Notes: generated by a model not told the origin, from the letters alone. Shown: positions 11,355 to 25,462, numbered from the stretch's first letter. The stretch is 64,000 nucleotides of DNA from Prorocentrum cordatum (GCA_963575745.1 CAUYUJ010014188.1:124001-188000), one strand, 5' to 3'. A program made the numbers and translations.

Positions 11355-11575
11355 AATGTGGATCGGTCGCGGGTGGGTCGCGGGTGGGTCGCAAGTGGGT
11401 CGCGGGTGGGTCGCGGGGTGGGTCGCGGGTGGGTCGCGGGTGGGTCGCAGGGTGGGTCGCGGCTGGGTCGCGGAGTGGGTCGCAAATGGGTCGCGGGTGG
11501 ATCGCGGGGTGGATCGCAAGTGGGTCGCGGGGTGGGCCGCGGGGTGGGTCGAGGGAGGGTCGCGGGAGGGACGAC
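11355..11575. repeat. GGGTCGCGGGTG minisatellite
   Basis: Units of GGGTCGC followed by GGGT, AAGT or GGGGT, about 12 bp each, run for about 220 bp immediately before the CAA microsatellite. Low-complexity translation only (Gly/Arg/Val). Confidence 0.85.
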
Positions 11576-11636
11576 CACAACAACAAACACCACCAACAAC
11601 AACAACAACATCAACAACAACATCATCAACAACAAT

Positions 11637-11722
<86 letters not shown>

Positions 11723-11795
11723 CCACAACCACAACCACAACCACAACAACAACAACAACAATAACATCAACAACAACAACAACAACAGTAACAAC
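11576..11795. repeat. CAA trinucleotide microsatellite
   Basis: Continuous CAA/ACA/AAC triplets with a few CAT and CCA interruptions, giving poly-Asn, poly-Thr or poly-Gln in the three plus frames. A complementary GTT tract lies at 20010-20090 at the edge of a related repeat array. Confidence 0.95.
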
Positions 11796-11799
11796 ACCA

Positions 11800-13300
11800 G
11801 CAGCCCTGCTCGAGACTTCCTCCCTTTGTATTCAGGGCCAGGTCCTTGCCTCACCGCCGACAGTCCCCATCCCCATCAAGGCAATCCTGTCGTTCGATAC
11901 TTCCTTGTGCTTTACCCTTCGCTGGGGATCCGCTGGCGGTCTCGCATCGGCGCAGCAAGGTGCGGGCATGTGCTTTCGAGGCGGGATATGTTGAATTTCC
12001 TCGGAGGAGGTGTTTGCAAGACCGCACTGGGCGGGGAATCTGGGAATGGGAATAACGGACCCTCTGTAGAACAAGAGTCCCCCATGATGTGGATGGTTAT
12101 CATGATGGTCGCATGCTTCGTGTAGGAACATCGCGCAAGAGGGGCGCCAGTGCTGCGGGAGCGCTGGATTTGTCGGGGCGGCGGCTTTCGGCGGCGAGGA
12201 GGAACACCGCCTTGAGTAAGAAAGGAGGAAGCATCGAGCGGGAGCCGTGGTTTTGTCGGGGCGGAGGCTGTCGGCGGCTAGGAACAGCACCGTCTTCAGG
12301 AAAAATGGAGGAGGCCTCGAGCAGGAACGTCGGTCTTCCTGGGAGCGGCGCCGATTCAAAAAAGAATAAAGCGCCAGTCCAAAGTGAAACGGAAGGAAGT
12401 CTCGGGCGGGAGCGCTGGATTTGTCGGGGCGGCGGTTTTCGGCGGCGAGGAGGAACACCGCCTTGAGTAAGAAAAGAAGAAACATCGAGCGGGAACCGTG
12501 GTTTTGTCGGGACGGGGGCTGTCGGCGGCGAGGAACAGCACCGACCCGAGGAAAAAAAAAGAAGGAAATCTAGAGCAGGAGCGTCGATCTTGCTGGGAGC
12601 GGCGCCAGCTCAAAAGAGAGTAAAGCGCCAGTCCAGCGTAAAACGGAAGGAAGTCTCGGGCCGGAACGCTGGTTTTGTCGGGGCGGCGGTATTCGGCGGC
12701 GGGGATGAACACCGCCTTGAATAAGAAGGGGGAAGCATCGAGCGGGAGCCATGGTTTTGTCGGGACGGGGGCTGTCGGCGGCGAGGAACAGCACCGTCTT
12801 CAGGGAAAAGGGAGGAAACCTCGAGCGGGAGCGTTGTTCTTGTTGGGAGCGGCGCCGATTTGAAACAGAGTTGGGCGCCGGTGCAGTGGATAATTGAAGG
12901 AAGCCTCGATCGGGAGCGCTGGTTTTGTCGGGGCGGCGGCTTGCGGCGGCGAGGGGGAGCACCGCCTTGAGTAAAAAAGGAAGGAAGCCTTGAGCGGGAG
13001 CGTTGTTTTTGTTGGGGGCGGCGCCGATAAGAGAAAGACGAGCGCGCAAATCCAAGGTAGAACGGGAGGAAGTCTGCAGCGGGAACGCTGGTTTTGTTAG
13101 GACGGCAGCTTTCAGCGGCGAGCAAAAACACCAGCCATGAGTAAAAAACGAGCAAGTCTCGAGCGGGAGCGTTGTTGTTGGGGTTGGCCGGTCCCCCAAA
13201 CCGCTTTTGCGTGAGCCTCATTGCCAATGAAAATGTAGCCGGCGCTTCGGCGAGAGCGCCGGGGCGCCTGTAACGGGTCCAACAATAATTCGCTGGCCCA
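11800..13300. repeat. Repeat block: inverted head plus ~250-bp tandem array
   Basis: 11800-12130 is the reverse complement of sequence found at about 17640-17910 and 19185-19510 (blocks CAAGGAAGTATCGAACG, GGGGATGGGGGCTGTCGGCG and ACCATCATGATAACCATCCA in the latter copies). From 12150 a unit of about 250 bp repeats at about 12161, 12411, 12665 and 12914 with a shorter last unit at 13079. Each has the blocks TTTTGTCGGGGCGGCGG, AACACCGCCTTGA, TTTTGTCGGGACGGGGG, AACAGCACCGTCTTCAGG and TTGCTGGGAGCGGCGCC. The 3' edge (CGGCGAGAGCGCCGGGGCGCC) matches that of the 17.9-19.1 kb block. Not coding. Confidence 0.8.
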
Positions 13301-14570
13301 ACGGGCCAGAGGCGTGCTAAGATCTCCGGCAACTGGTTCACAGTATTTCTAGTTCGCGCGCGCGGGGCGGCCCCTGGGGGTCCCCGGACGAAAAGTACCC
13401 CAGCAAGGTCCCGGGAGGGGCCACCAGAGCACTCCAGGGGAGGGCCATTTCTCGACACCCCTCACGAGGATCGTGGCCTCTGGGGGTGGAGCCGCAATCG
13501 ACTACCCCTCCTCCCGCTTTAAGAGGCCTCCAAGAGCCCCCCAAGAGGCCCTGGGGGCCCCCAAGACGCCGCCAAGGAACCCCAACTAGGACGAGAAGAA
13601 ACTATTGAGAAAATGCGCTATTGATACGTTCCGGAGATTCCGGGATTTCTAACAGCCTTCGCGCGGGGTACACTTTGCGTCGAGTATTGTCTCTACTCTG
13701 GCTGGCGTCGCTGGTCGGTCACCCATTCGCAATCGAGTGGTCGCCCGTGATGGGGCTACTTGGCAATTGCTGACCCCCGTTCTCGTTGCCGAGCGCGGGG
13801 TGGACGGTAGCGCACCGTCCCATCGCCCGCCGCCGCGCACCGCGCGCCTCGGCGGATCCCCACAGACCTGGCAAGGCAAATCATGCGCGACTCTGGAAAA
13901 TTCTCCGGGGGGAGAGTTGAACAAATCCGGGAACATTTTTGATCATGTCCGGCCTACTGTTCGGAAAATGTCAGAACCGTTTTTGGAAATTTCCGGGATC
14001 GATTTAAAAAAACTCTGGAATCCATTCTTAAAAATGATGGATTTCAGAAATTTTCAGATGTCCTACGCGGCGGGCGCATTCCACCCCTCAATGTTTTTGT
14101 TGTTGTTTTGAAAATTTCCGGGTTCCTTTTTGAAAAACTCCGGAACCGCTTGCGCAAAAAATGGCGGAAACATTTGCTGACACATTCTATCCAGAAATAA
14201 TGTCCGGGCGGTCCGACCGGCGCGGCCGGCTGATTCACGCGCCGCGCCGCGCGCGATTGGACGCAGCGCGCGCCGCGCGTTGCGCCCGCGAACAGCACTC
14301 GAAGGGGCCACCTCGAAAACAGCGCCACGGCAGCTGCGACTCGCGGACCCCCCAAGAGCAACACAGCATGCAACTTGGAATATTCGAGGGCGCTCCGATG
14401 CGCGAAAAATGCACCGCGAACATCACGCAAAGAACCTGCGCGACGGAACGCGCTCGACCATTCGTCCCTGAAGCCCGCGCGGAAGAGCAGGGAAACCTGG
14501 AAATCTGGAAAACGATCAATATCAATACTCCTCTGACCAAGAGCACTCCCAAGAGGGCCCCGAGAGGCAC
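13300..14570. other. Intervening sequence with an inverted dispersed repeat; no gene
   Basis: 13280-13390 is a reverse-complement relative of the 6.5 kb dispersed repeat. 13880-14160 carries several diverged TTCCGGGA/AAATTTCCGG words. 14230-14290 is a CGCG-rich palindromic stretch. No protein family signal seen. Confidence 0.45.
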
Positions 14571-15670
14571 AACTCATTGTTCGTCCTTAGGTCTTGGGGA
14601 GATGTTGGCGTTTCCACCTGTTCGCCGTCGCGACGCCCCAAGACGGCCCAAGAGGCCCCCAATATCGCCCTAAGAGGCCCGAGAGGCCTCCGACAGGGCC
14701 CCAAGACGGCCCAAGAGGGTTCCAAGACGGCCCAAGAGGCCTCCAAGACGGCCCAAGAGGGCTCCAAAAACGGTCTAAGAGAAGCCCCAGAAGGGGGAAC
14801 ACGAAACAACATTTCGAGCCCGCGGCCCTAAGAAGCCCCCAGGAGGCGCCAAGAGGCCCCTTTGAAGCCCTAGGAGGCTTCCAAAAGGCCCTCGAGATAG
14901 CCCCCCAGACGCCACACGAGGCTTTCAAGAGCACTCCCAAGAGGGCCCCAAGAGGCGCAAAACTCATTGTTTGTCCTAGGTTTTGGGGAGATGTTGGCGT
15001 CTCCACTTTTTCGCCATCGCGACGCCCCAAGACTCTTGGGCCCCCAAGACCGCCCTAAGAGGCCCGAGAGGCCTCCGACAGGGCCCCAAGACGGCCCAAG
15101 AGGGTTCCAAGACGGCCCAAGAGGCCTCCAAGACGGCCCAAGAGGGCTCCAAAAACGGTCTAAGAGAGGCCCCAGAAGGGGGAACACGAAACAACATTTC
15201 GATCCCTCGGCCCTAAGAAGCCCCCAGGAGGCGCCAAGAGGCCCCTTTGAAGCCCTAGGAGGCCCCCCAAAGGCCCTCGAGATAGCCCCCAGACGCCCCA
15301 CGAGGCTTTCAAGAGCACTCCCAAGAGGGCCCCGAGAGGCACAACTCATTGTTCGTCCTTAGGTCTTGGGGAGATGTTGGCGTTCCCACCTGTTCGCCGT
15401 CGCGACGCCCCAAGACGGCCCAAGAGGCCCCCAAGATCGCCCTAAGAGGCCCGAGAGGCCTCCGACAGGGCCCCAAGACGGCCCAAGAGGGTTCCAAGAC
15501 GGCCCAAGGAGGGCTCCAAAAACGGTCTAAGAGAAGCCCCAGAAGGGGGAACACGAAACAACATTTCGAGCCCGCGGCCCTAAGAAGCCCCCAGGAGGCC
15601 CTTTTGAAGACCCAGGAGGCCCCCAAAAGGCCCTCGAGATAGCCCCCAGACGCCCCACGAGACGACGCAA
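14570..15670. repeat. Three tandem units of ~385 bp, nested CCAAGACGG minisatellite
   Basis: Units start at about 14570, 14955 and 15345. Each opens with CTCATTGTTCGTCCT (or TTTGTCCT) and TTGGGGAGATGTTGGCGT, passes through CCCCAAGACGGCCCAAGAGG words with an 18-20 bp period, then GAACACGAAACAACATTTCG, then CCTAAGAAGCCCCCAGGAGG and GCCCTCGAGATAGCCCC. The third unit is shortened in the minisatellite. Long frames exist on both strands, but the 18-bp nesting explains them. Confidence 0.85.
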
Positions 15671-15739
15671 GGTGCCGGGGACTCGGGCCGGAGGCTGCGC
15701 GGCGGAGGTCGCGGCGGGCCGCGGCAGCTCCCAGAGAAG

Positions 15740-15962
15740 CCCGGCAGTCGTCGACGTCGTCGGCGTCGTCGTAGTAGTCGTAGTCGTCGTCATCGTCGTC
15801 GTCGTCGTAGTCGTCGTAGTTGTCGTGGTCGTCGTCGTAGTCGTCGTCATCGTCGTCGTCGTCGTCGACGTCGTCGTCGTCGTCATCGTCGTCGTCGTCG
15901 TCGCCGTCGTCGTCCTCGTCGTCGTCGTTGTCGTCGTCGTCGCCGTCGTCGTCGACGCAAAA
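15740..15962. repeat. GTC trinucleotide microsatellite
   Basis: GTC/GTA/TCG triplets across about 220 bp, giving poly-Val, poly-Arg or poly-Ser on one strand and poly-Thr/poly-Asp on the other. Related GTC tracts lie at 51240-51500, 57415-57660 and 61480-61695, in the SF1 helicase family region. Confidence 0.95.
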
Positions 15963-16369
15963 CGAGGGAGAATGGGGGATGAGGAGGGAGGAGGGAGCAC
16001 GAGGAGGAGAGAGCAGCAGGAGGGAGTTGAGTCCTCCTCCTCCTCCTCCTCCACCTCCTCCTCAGTTCCCCTCCGAGACATGAAGGCCAGACGCGACACC
16101 CGATTCGGTGAGAGGCCAAATTTGGTGGCCCAACGGGCTAGAGGCGTGCGAAGACCTCCGGTAACTGACCCGAAGATGGTCAAAGAAAGCCCCGAGTCGT
16201 CGACCGATCGGAACAAACCGCTCAAAATGGCCTCCAGACGCCCGCAGACGCCTGCAAGACGCCCGAAGATGCCTCCAAGAAGCGTCCCAAGAGAGCCCCA
16301 GGAAGCAAAAATGGTAGAGTTCTTTTTGGTTTATGAACAATTTTCGCGCTCCCACCTGTTCAGCTCCCC

Positions 16370-16680
16370 GACGCTCCACGACGGCCCAAGAAGCTTCCAA
16401 TATCGCCCCCAGGCAGCCCAAGAGACCTCCAAGACGGCCCAAGAGGCCTCCGACACGGCCCAAGATTGCACCAGGACAGCCCACAGAAGAGGCCCAAAGT
16501 GGGAACCGGAACGGGCACATCGAGCCCTCGGCCCCAAGCGGCGCCCCGAAGCCCCAGGATGCTCCCAAATGCTCCCAAAGGAGCTCCAAGAAACCCTAAA
16601 GAGGCGGCTCCAACAGAAACCCAAGAGTCCCCCAAGAAACTCCCAACAGGGACCCCGAAAAAGCGTCCTAAAGCCTAAAC
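16370..16680. repeat. Degenerate CCCAAGAGGCC minisatellite
   Basis: Imperfect units of about 18 bp built on GCCCAAGAGGCCTCC/ACGGCCC, related to the minisatellite inside the 14.6-15.6 kb repeat. The same family recurs at 23530-23585, 24700-24870, 27095-27260 and 36375-36590. Confidence 0.7.
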
Positions 16681-16689
16681 GCCAGCGAC

Positions 16690-17640
16690 GGCACAATACG
16701 GGCCGGCGGAATGAGCGAAACGATCACATAATTGTTGAATAATTAACAGTCAACAACAATCATTCCAAGACTGTTCGCTCCTACCGCCCGCGTGTCATTC
16801 ACTATGCATATCCCAATCCCTGGATACCCACCCTCTTCGTCTTCGATCGTGCCCCATTTTGGGGGGTTAGATTCCTTCCTGGCCACTTGTATTTGGAGAA
16901 GCTCCTCAACAGGGAAACGAAAGGGAAAAGACAAAAAGAGAGGATGAAGGGATCGGAGGAAGGGAAGGATTAGAGAGGCAAGAGGGACGGACGACGATGA
17001 TTTGTGCCGCGAGTTGCGATTCAGCTTGCGCCATGGCTTGCGCCAGCCATTCCAACACAGGTTAACAAAGGCTTCGCCATGTGTCGCGCCATAAACAGCG
17101 CCATGTAACACCTCTGGTGCTGCTCGGCGAACTGTTGGGGGCGAATGTGGTGCCCGATGCCATCTCCTAGAGCGATCCTCTGACGGGCGGGCCGGGTGGG
17201 TGGGACAATCAAGCAGGATGCCTGAGTAGGGCGAGAGCGCGATTCCTAAATAAAGTGCGACGGCGTCCTTAGCGCGAGCGTTGTGCCTGAGCAGATCGCG
17301 CGATTTCTGGATAAACTGCGACAGAGTCATAGGCGAGAGCGCAATTCCTGAAAAGGGGATGTCTGGTGGGAGCGGGGGTCCAGACTAAAGCGCAAGGGAA
17401 TCTTAAGCGGGAGCGCCATTCTTGAGTAAATTGTGAAGAAGCCTCCGACGGGAGGGGGGGTCCTGACTAAATTGCGAGGAAGTCACAGGCGGGAGCGCCG
17501 ATCCTGAGTAAATTGGGGGGAAGTCTCAGGCGGGAACGAGGGTCCTGAGTAAACTTGGAGGAAGTTCAGGCGGGAGCCGTTATTGTTATGGTCCTGGGGG
17601 CCAGGGGCACAATTTGACCAGGAAGATTTTCCATCTCAAA
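16690..17640. other. No gene recognised; degenerate ~60-bp repeat
   Basis: From 17225 to 17580 the words GGCGGGAGCG, CCTGAGTAAA and GAGGAAGTC recur about every 55-65 bp, suggesting an eroded tandem repeat related to the nearby 250-bp array. The 16.7-17.2 kb part is unique-looking. Confidence 0.4.
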
Positions 17641-19140
17641 ACCAAGGTGCGAACGTCGAGGGGCACACTTTGACTGAAAAAACAATCTCCCGCCCAATGA
17701 GGTTTTGCAAACACCTCCTCCTAGGAATTTCTACATACTCCGCCTCGGAAACACATGCCCGCGCCGTGCTGCGCCGACGCGAGACCGCCAGTGGAACCCC
17801 AGCGAAGGGTACAGCACAAGGAAGTATCGAACGGCAGGATTGCCTTGGTGGGGATGGGGGCTGTCGGCGGCAGGGCAAGGACCTGGCCCTGATTAGAAAG
17901 GGAGGAGGTATCGAGCAGGGCAACTGTTGTTGCTGGGAGCGGCACCCATGCTGAAGACAGTAGGGCGCGAGTCCAGCGAAAAACAAAACGAAGTCTCGAG
18001 CGGGAACGCTGGTTTTGTTGGGACGGCGACTTTCGGCGGCGAGGAGGAACACCGCCTTGAAAAAGAAAGGAAGAAGCATCGAGCGGAAGCCGTAGTTTTG
18101 TCGGGACGGGGGTTGTCGGCGGCGAGGAGCAGCACCGTCTCCAGGAAAAAGGGAGGAAGCCTCGAGCGGGAGCGTTGTTCTTGCTGGGAGCGGCGCCGAT
18201 TCAAAAGAAAATAGGGCGCCAGTCCAGCGTAAAACGGAAGGAAGTCTCGGGCGGGAACGCTGGTTTTGTCGGGGCGGTGGTTTTCGGCGGCGTGGAGGAA
18301 CACCGCCCTGAACAAGAAGGGGGGAAGCATCGAGCGGGAGCCGTGGTTTTGTCGGGACGCGGGTTGTCGGCGGCGAGGAACAGCACCGTCTTCAGGAAAA
18401 ATGGAGTGCAGCCTCGAGCGGGAGCGTTGTTCTTGCTGGGAGCGGCGCCAATCTAAAACAGACTTGGTCGCCAGTCCAGCGTAAAACGGAAGGAAGTCTC
18501 GGGCGGGAACGCTGGTTTTGTCGGGGCGGTGGTTTTCGGCGACGATGAGGAACACCGCCTTGAGTAAAAAGGGTGGAAGCATCGAACGGGAACCGTGGTT
18601 TTGTCGGGACGGGGGTTGTCGGCGGCGAGGAGCAGCACCGTTTTCAGGAAAAAGGGAAAAGCCTCGAGCGGGAGCGCTGTTCTTGCTGGGAGCGGCGCCG
18701 ATTCAAAAGAGAATTGGCCGCCAGTCCAAAATAAAACGAAAGGAAACCTCGGGAGGGAGCGCTCGTTTTGTCGGGGCGGCGGTTTTCGGTGGCGAGGAGG
18801 AACACCGCCTTGAGTAAAAAAGGGAAGAAACCTCGAGCGGGAGCGTTGTTTTTGTTGGGGCCGGCGCCGATGGGAGAAACACTAGCGCGCCAGTCCAAGG
18901 TGAGACGGGAGGAAGTCTCGAGCGGGAGCGCTGGTTTTGTTAGGGCGGCGGCTTCTAGCGGCGAGCAAAAACACCAGCCCTGAGTAAAAAAGGAGGAAGT
19001 CTCGAGCGGGAGCATTGTTGTTTTTGAGAGGCCAGTTTTGGCAGTCCCCCACACCGCTCGGGCGTGAGCCTCATTTTCAATAAAAGTGTAGCCGGCGCCT
19101 CGGCGAGAGCGCCAGGGCGCCTTTAATGGGTCCAACATTA
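17640..19140. repeat. Second copy of the ~250-bp tandem repeat block
   Basis: A head at 17640-17910 (related to 11.8-12.1 kb, opposite orientation) leads into units at about 18003, 18256, 18508, 18757 and 18929, each with GAACGCTGGTTTTGTCGGGG, AACACCGCC, TTTTGTCGGGACGGGGGTTG and TTGCTGGGAGCGGCGCC. The block ends with CGGTGAGCCTCAT-like and CGGCGAGAGCGCCAGGGCGCC sequence equal to the end of the 11.8-13.3 kb block, so the two are copies of one element of about 1.4 kb. Confidence 0.85.
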
Positions 19141-19179
19141 AGAACTGAGGGATAATTTACATTCAACAGCAATCGTTGG

Positions 19180-20090
19180 ACCCTCATGCGCGATGTTCCA
19201 CACGAAGCATGCGACCATCATGATAACCATCCACATCATGGGGGACTCGTGTTCTACAGCGTGGTCCGTTATTCCCATTCCCAAATTTCCCGCCCAATGA
19301 AGTCTTGCAAACACATCCTCCGAGGAATTTCTACATACTCCGCCTCGAAACCGCATACCCGCGCCTTGCTGCGCCGATGCGAGACCGCCAGTGGAGCCCC
19401 AGCGAAGGGTACAGCACAAGGAAGTATCGAACGACAGGATTGCCTTGGTGGGGATGGGGGCTGTCGGCGGCAAGGCAAGGACCTGGCCCTGAATAGAAAG
19501 GGAGGGAGTCTCGAGCAGGGCCGCTGTGCTGGGAGCGGCGTTGGGACGGCGGTTGTCGGCGGCGATGAGGAACACCGCCTTGAGTAAAAAGGAAAGAAAC
19601 ATCGAGCGGGAGCCGTGGTTTTGTCAGGGCGGGGGGTGTCGGCGGCGGGGAACAGCACCGTCCTGAGGAAAAAGGGAGGATGCCTCGACCGGGAGCGCTG
19701 TTCTTGCTGGGAACGGCGCCGATTCAAAAGAGAGCATCCAACGTAGAACGGAAGGACATCTCGGGAGGGAGCGCTACTTTTGTCGGGACGGCGGTTTTCG
19801 GCGGCGAGGAGGAGCACCGCCTTGAATAGCAAATGGAGGAAGTCTCGAGCGGGAGCGTTGTTGCTCCTGGGGGCGGCGCCGATGAGAGGAAAACTGGCGC
19901 GCCAGTCCAAGTTCACATGGAAGGAAGTCTCGAGCGGTAGCGCTGGTTTTGTTGGGACGGCGAGCAAGAGCACCAGCCCTGAATTAAAAAAAGAGGAAGT
20001 CTCAAGCGGGAGCTGTGTTGTTGTTGTTGTATTTGTAGTTGTTGTTGTTGTTTTTGTTGTTGTTGTTGTTGTTGTTGTTGTTGGTGTTGT
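19180..20090. repeat. Third, shortened copy of the repeat block ending in GTT microsatellite
   Basis: 19185-19510 repeats the head, starting with the ACACGAAGCATGCGACCATC segment missing in the second copy. It is followed by about two and a half diverged 250-bp units, and the copy ends in a GTT tract at 20010-20090, the complement of the CAA tract that begins the first block. Orientation is the same as the second block. Confidence 0.8.
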
Positions 20091-20364
20091 CCTTGCACTG
20101 TGTCCTTTTGATTTCGAATCTTTCGATTTGGGGAGTTGCCGCCTGGTGTCGGGCTGCCCCCCCTCTTCTAGCGTTTCCTTTTCCCCGGTTTTAGCCCCGC
20201 CCCTACGGCCGTGCCCCGCCTTTAAAGCATTGGGGCATCAAGCCGAGGTAGGGGGTGGGTGGGAGCGAGAGTGCATCTAATGCCACGCGTGACGGGAGTT
20301 CTTGTTTCAGTCTCCGCGTAGCACGCAGGACAGCTGACACGCCTCTGCAGAGTCGTTCGTTCGT

Positions 20365-20534
20365 TCGTTGTCCTCCTCCTCCTCCTCATCCTCCTCCATG
20401 ACGGGTGCCGTCGTCGAGGCCCGAACAGCCGAAGAGGGCGAGCCTGGAGTCCCTCCTCCTCCTCCTCCTCCTCCTCCTCCTCCTCCTCCTCCTGCCCCTC
20501 CTCCCCCCCCCTCCTCCTGCCCCCCCTCCCCCCC

Positions 20535-20535
<1 letters not shown>
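20365..20535. repeat. CCT microsatellite
   Basis: Two CCT tracts separated by about 65 bp of mixed sequence. They precede a segment (20535-20760) duplicated downstream at 21750-22080. Confidence 0.9.
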
Positions 20536-22299
<1,764 letters not shown>

Positions 22300-22320
<21 letters not shown>

Positions 22321-22425
22321 CTCCTCCTCCTCCTCCTCCTCCTCCTCCTCCTCCTCCTCCTCCTCCTGCTCCCCCTCCTCCCCCTGCTCCCCCTCCTCCT
22401 CCTTTTCCTCCTCGTCTCCTCCTTC
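22300..22425. repeat. CCT microsatellite
   Basis: Continuous CCT followed by CCTGCTCCC variants. Confidence 0.9.
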
Positions 22426-22429
22426 GTTC

Positions 22430-23585
22430 CCCGCATCCTACACCCCTACTCCCCTACACCGTAAACGTTTTCTTATTCGGCGTTCCGACGTTGGACGGAA
22501 GAGGGAGGGGAGGGGTGGGTCTGGCTTCGGACCTCTGCTGAATGAAACCGATTGCAACAGTGCGTCCTATGGGGGAGACTCCACCTGCTTGAAACAGGCG
22601 ACAAAAACAGCCAAAGTCTACTCCATGGGGGGAGAAGGGGAGGTACGAGGGTCCGCGCCGATCGGCAACACAATGAATATAACAACGACGACATGATCCG
22701 CCTTCCTCCTCCGCCTGCCTATCCCCCTCGACCTCTCTCTTGACTCCCGCTCTATATTCCCCTTATTACCCAACCCTCATCCTTCTCCTCCACGCCCCCT
22801 CATCCCACCCCATTATACTTCCTCCCCATCCTCCTCCTCCTTCCCCTCTTTCTTCGCCTCCCACTTTCCCCCTATTATTACACAGCCCTCTCTGCCCCAG
22901 ATTCCATGTCTCTGCCTTGGAATCAACTCGCCAATGTGGCAACACCAGACGGATGTGGGCCAGGCCAGGCGTCTCGCTCGAGACTTTCTAAAACAGACCT
23001 TCCCTGACAAGGACATGGGTGGAGGGCGGCCTCTTTTCACATTTGGGCTATCGCCTGACACTTCCACAATGCTCATGACCACAACTTCAAACTGGGCAAC
23101 TCTTGCACGAAATCCCACCAGCCCTTTGGGCGTGAGTGGTTTAGGGAGCTTTCTCTGTTCTCACCCCCCCAACCCCCCTTTTTCCCTTTCGGGGAGGGGT
23201 TTACCCCTCCCCCTACCCCCTCCCCCTGGACCTGGAGAGCGGAGCCCGCGGGTCGTCAGGGTGGTCTTTTTCGACGCCTGGGAGGGCCAACGAACGACGA
23301 CCTTCACGAGGATTCTGGCTCCGGCGGGGGGACCCTCTTGTAGTACCTTCCTCTTCTGTTAAGCCAAAATCCTTGTTTTTACTAGGGTTGTGGCCCCATT
23401 TTGGCCTCCCGAGGGGGCCGCGCTCATCTTCCTTCATAGCAAAATCATTTATTTTACGAGGGTTTTGGGCTCATTTTGTCCTTTTCAGGGGGCAGCGCTT
23501 CTTTGCGCTTCTGAGGATGTCGCAAGAGGCGCCAAGATGGCCCCAAGAGGCCCCCAGGAGCCTCCCAAGAGGCCTCCAAGAGGCC
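22430..23585. other. No gene recognised
   Basis: CT-rich and mixed sequence. A related pair of lines at 23350-23500 (TTTTACTAGGGTTnTGG... and TTTTACGAGGGTTTTGGGC, followed by TCATTTTG) suggests a diverged 80-bp duplication. No protein motif. Confidence 0.4.
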
Positions 23586-23587
23586 CT

Positions 23588-24062
<475 letters not shown>

Positions 24063-24299
24063 CTACCAGTCCTGCAACTGATCCTACTGGTACTACTTCT
24101 ACTACTACGACTAGGAGCCGAAGAGGGGGAAGAGGAGGAGGGAGAGAAGGAAATGGGAGGCAAGACAGAAGGTGGTCGTTCACCAGTCCTACACGTAACC
24201 GGCTCTGTCGACTCACACGACGGCGACGTCCTGGACCAGAATGCATGTGGTGTGCGTCGTTGGGGCCCCTCGCCCTGGTGTGAGTCGTTCGGGCCCTTC

Positions 24300-24342
24300 C
24301 TTGTGTGAGTCGTTCGGGCCCCTCGCCGAACGACTCACACAT
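24300..24342. repeat. Perfect 15-bp stem hairpin at minisatellite orientation switch
   Basis: GTGTGAGTCGTTCGG (24303-24317), 8-nt spacer GCCCCTCG, then its exact complement CCGAACGACTCACAC (24326-24340). The minisatellite changes orientation here. The same structure recurs at 26691-26728, 27735-27772 (first base of stem altered) and 27777-27812 (stem shortened to 13 bp). Confidence 0.85.
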
Positions 24343-24359
24343 CGAGGAGGGGCCCGAAC

Positions 24360-24690
24360 GACTCTGTCCAGGAGGGGGGACCCGAACTACTCACACCAGG
24401 AGGAGGGGCCCGAACGACTCACACCACGAAGAGCCCGAACGACTCACACCACAAGGAGGAGCCCGAACGACTCATACCAGGACGAGGCGCCCGACCCATT
24501 CACACCACGAGGAGCCCGAACGACTCACACCACGACGCGGGCCTCGAACGACTCACACCAGGACGAGGCGCCCGACCCAGTCACACCACGAGGAGCCCGA
24601 ACGACTCACACCACGTCGCGGGCCTCGAACGACTCACACCACGAGGAGCCCGAACGAGTCACACCAGGAGGAGGGGCAGCGCTCATACAA
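24360..24690. repeat. Dispersed CCGAACGACTCACACCA minisatellite (main array 1)
   Basis: Units of 25-28 bp: a conserved CCCGAACGACTCACACCA core with an 8-11 bp variable tail such as CGAGGAG or GGACGAGGGG. The same family occupies 24880-25080, 26770-27055, 27270-27475, 29165-29460, 29580-29830, 33660-34190, 36590-36990, 41815-42200, 50220-50600, 56100-56700, 58905-59080 and 60180-60535, and in opposite orientation 48860-49580. Variable tails between fixed cores recall CRISPR spacers, but tails are short, reused and degenerate. Confidence 0.9.
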
Positions 24691-25089
24691 GCCTCCCCAA
24701 AAGGCCCCTAGAGGCCCACCATAGGGCCCCAAGAGGCCCCCAGAAGGCCCACAAGAGGTCCCCAGGAGGCACCACGACGCCTCCATGAGGCCCCAAAGAT
24801 ACCCCCAGGAGGTCCCCAAGAGGCCCCCAAGAGGCCCCAAGACGCCCCCAAGCAGCCCCCAAGAGGCCCCACGAGGAGCCCGAACGACTCACACCAGGAC
24901 GAGGGACCCGAACGACTCACGCCACGAACAGCCCGAACGACTCACACCACAAGGAGGGGCCCGAACGACTCATACCAGGACGAGGCGCCCGACGGACTCA
25001 CACCACGAGGAGCCCGAACGACTCACACCACGACGCGGGTCTCGAACGGCTCAGAACACGAGGAGCCCGAACGAGTCACACTAGGAGAA

Positions 25090-25283
25090 GGCAGCGCTCA
25101 TACTACTACCAGTACTACAACTGATCCTACTGGTACTACTTCTACTTCTACGACGAGGAGCCGAAGAGGAGGAAGAGGAGGAGGGAGAGAAGGCGATGGG
25201 AGGCAAGACAGAAGGCGGTCGTCCTCGAGTCCTACACGTAACCGACTCTGTCGACTCACACGTCGGCGACGTCCTCGACCAGA

Positions 25284-25327
<44 letters not shown>

Positions 25328-25406
25328 GTGCGACGACTACTTCTACTACTACTACGACGACTACTACTACTACTACTACTACTACTACGACGACTACTAC
25401 TACTAC

Positions 25407-25462
<56 letters not shown>

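Noticed and set aside
12061-12125. Short hydrophobic peptide SPMMWMVIMMVACFV
   Set aside because: Lies within a repeat head that is mutated in other copies, has no conserved frame and no start context.
14570-16742. Frames with PKTAQEGSKTAQEASKTAQE repeats resembling a structural repeat protein
   Set aside because: The repeats follow the 18-bp minisatellite in all frames and both strands equally; stops and frame changes between units argue against coding.
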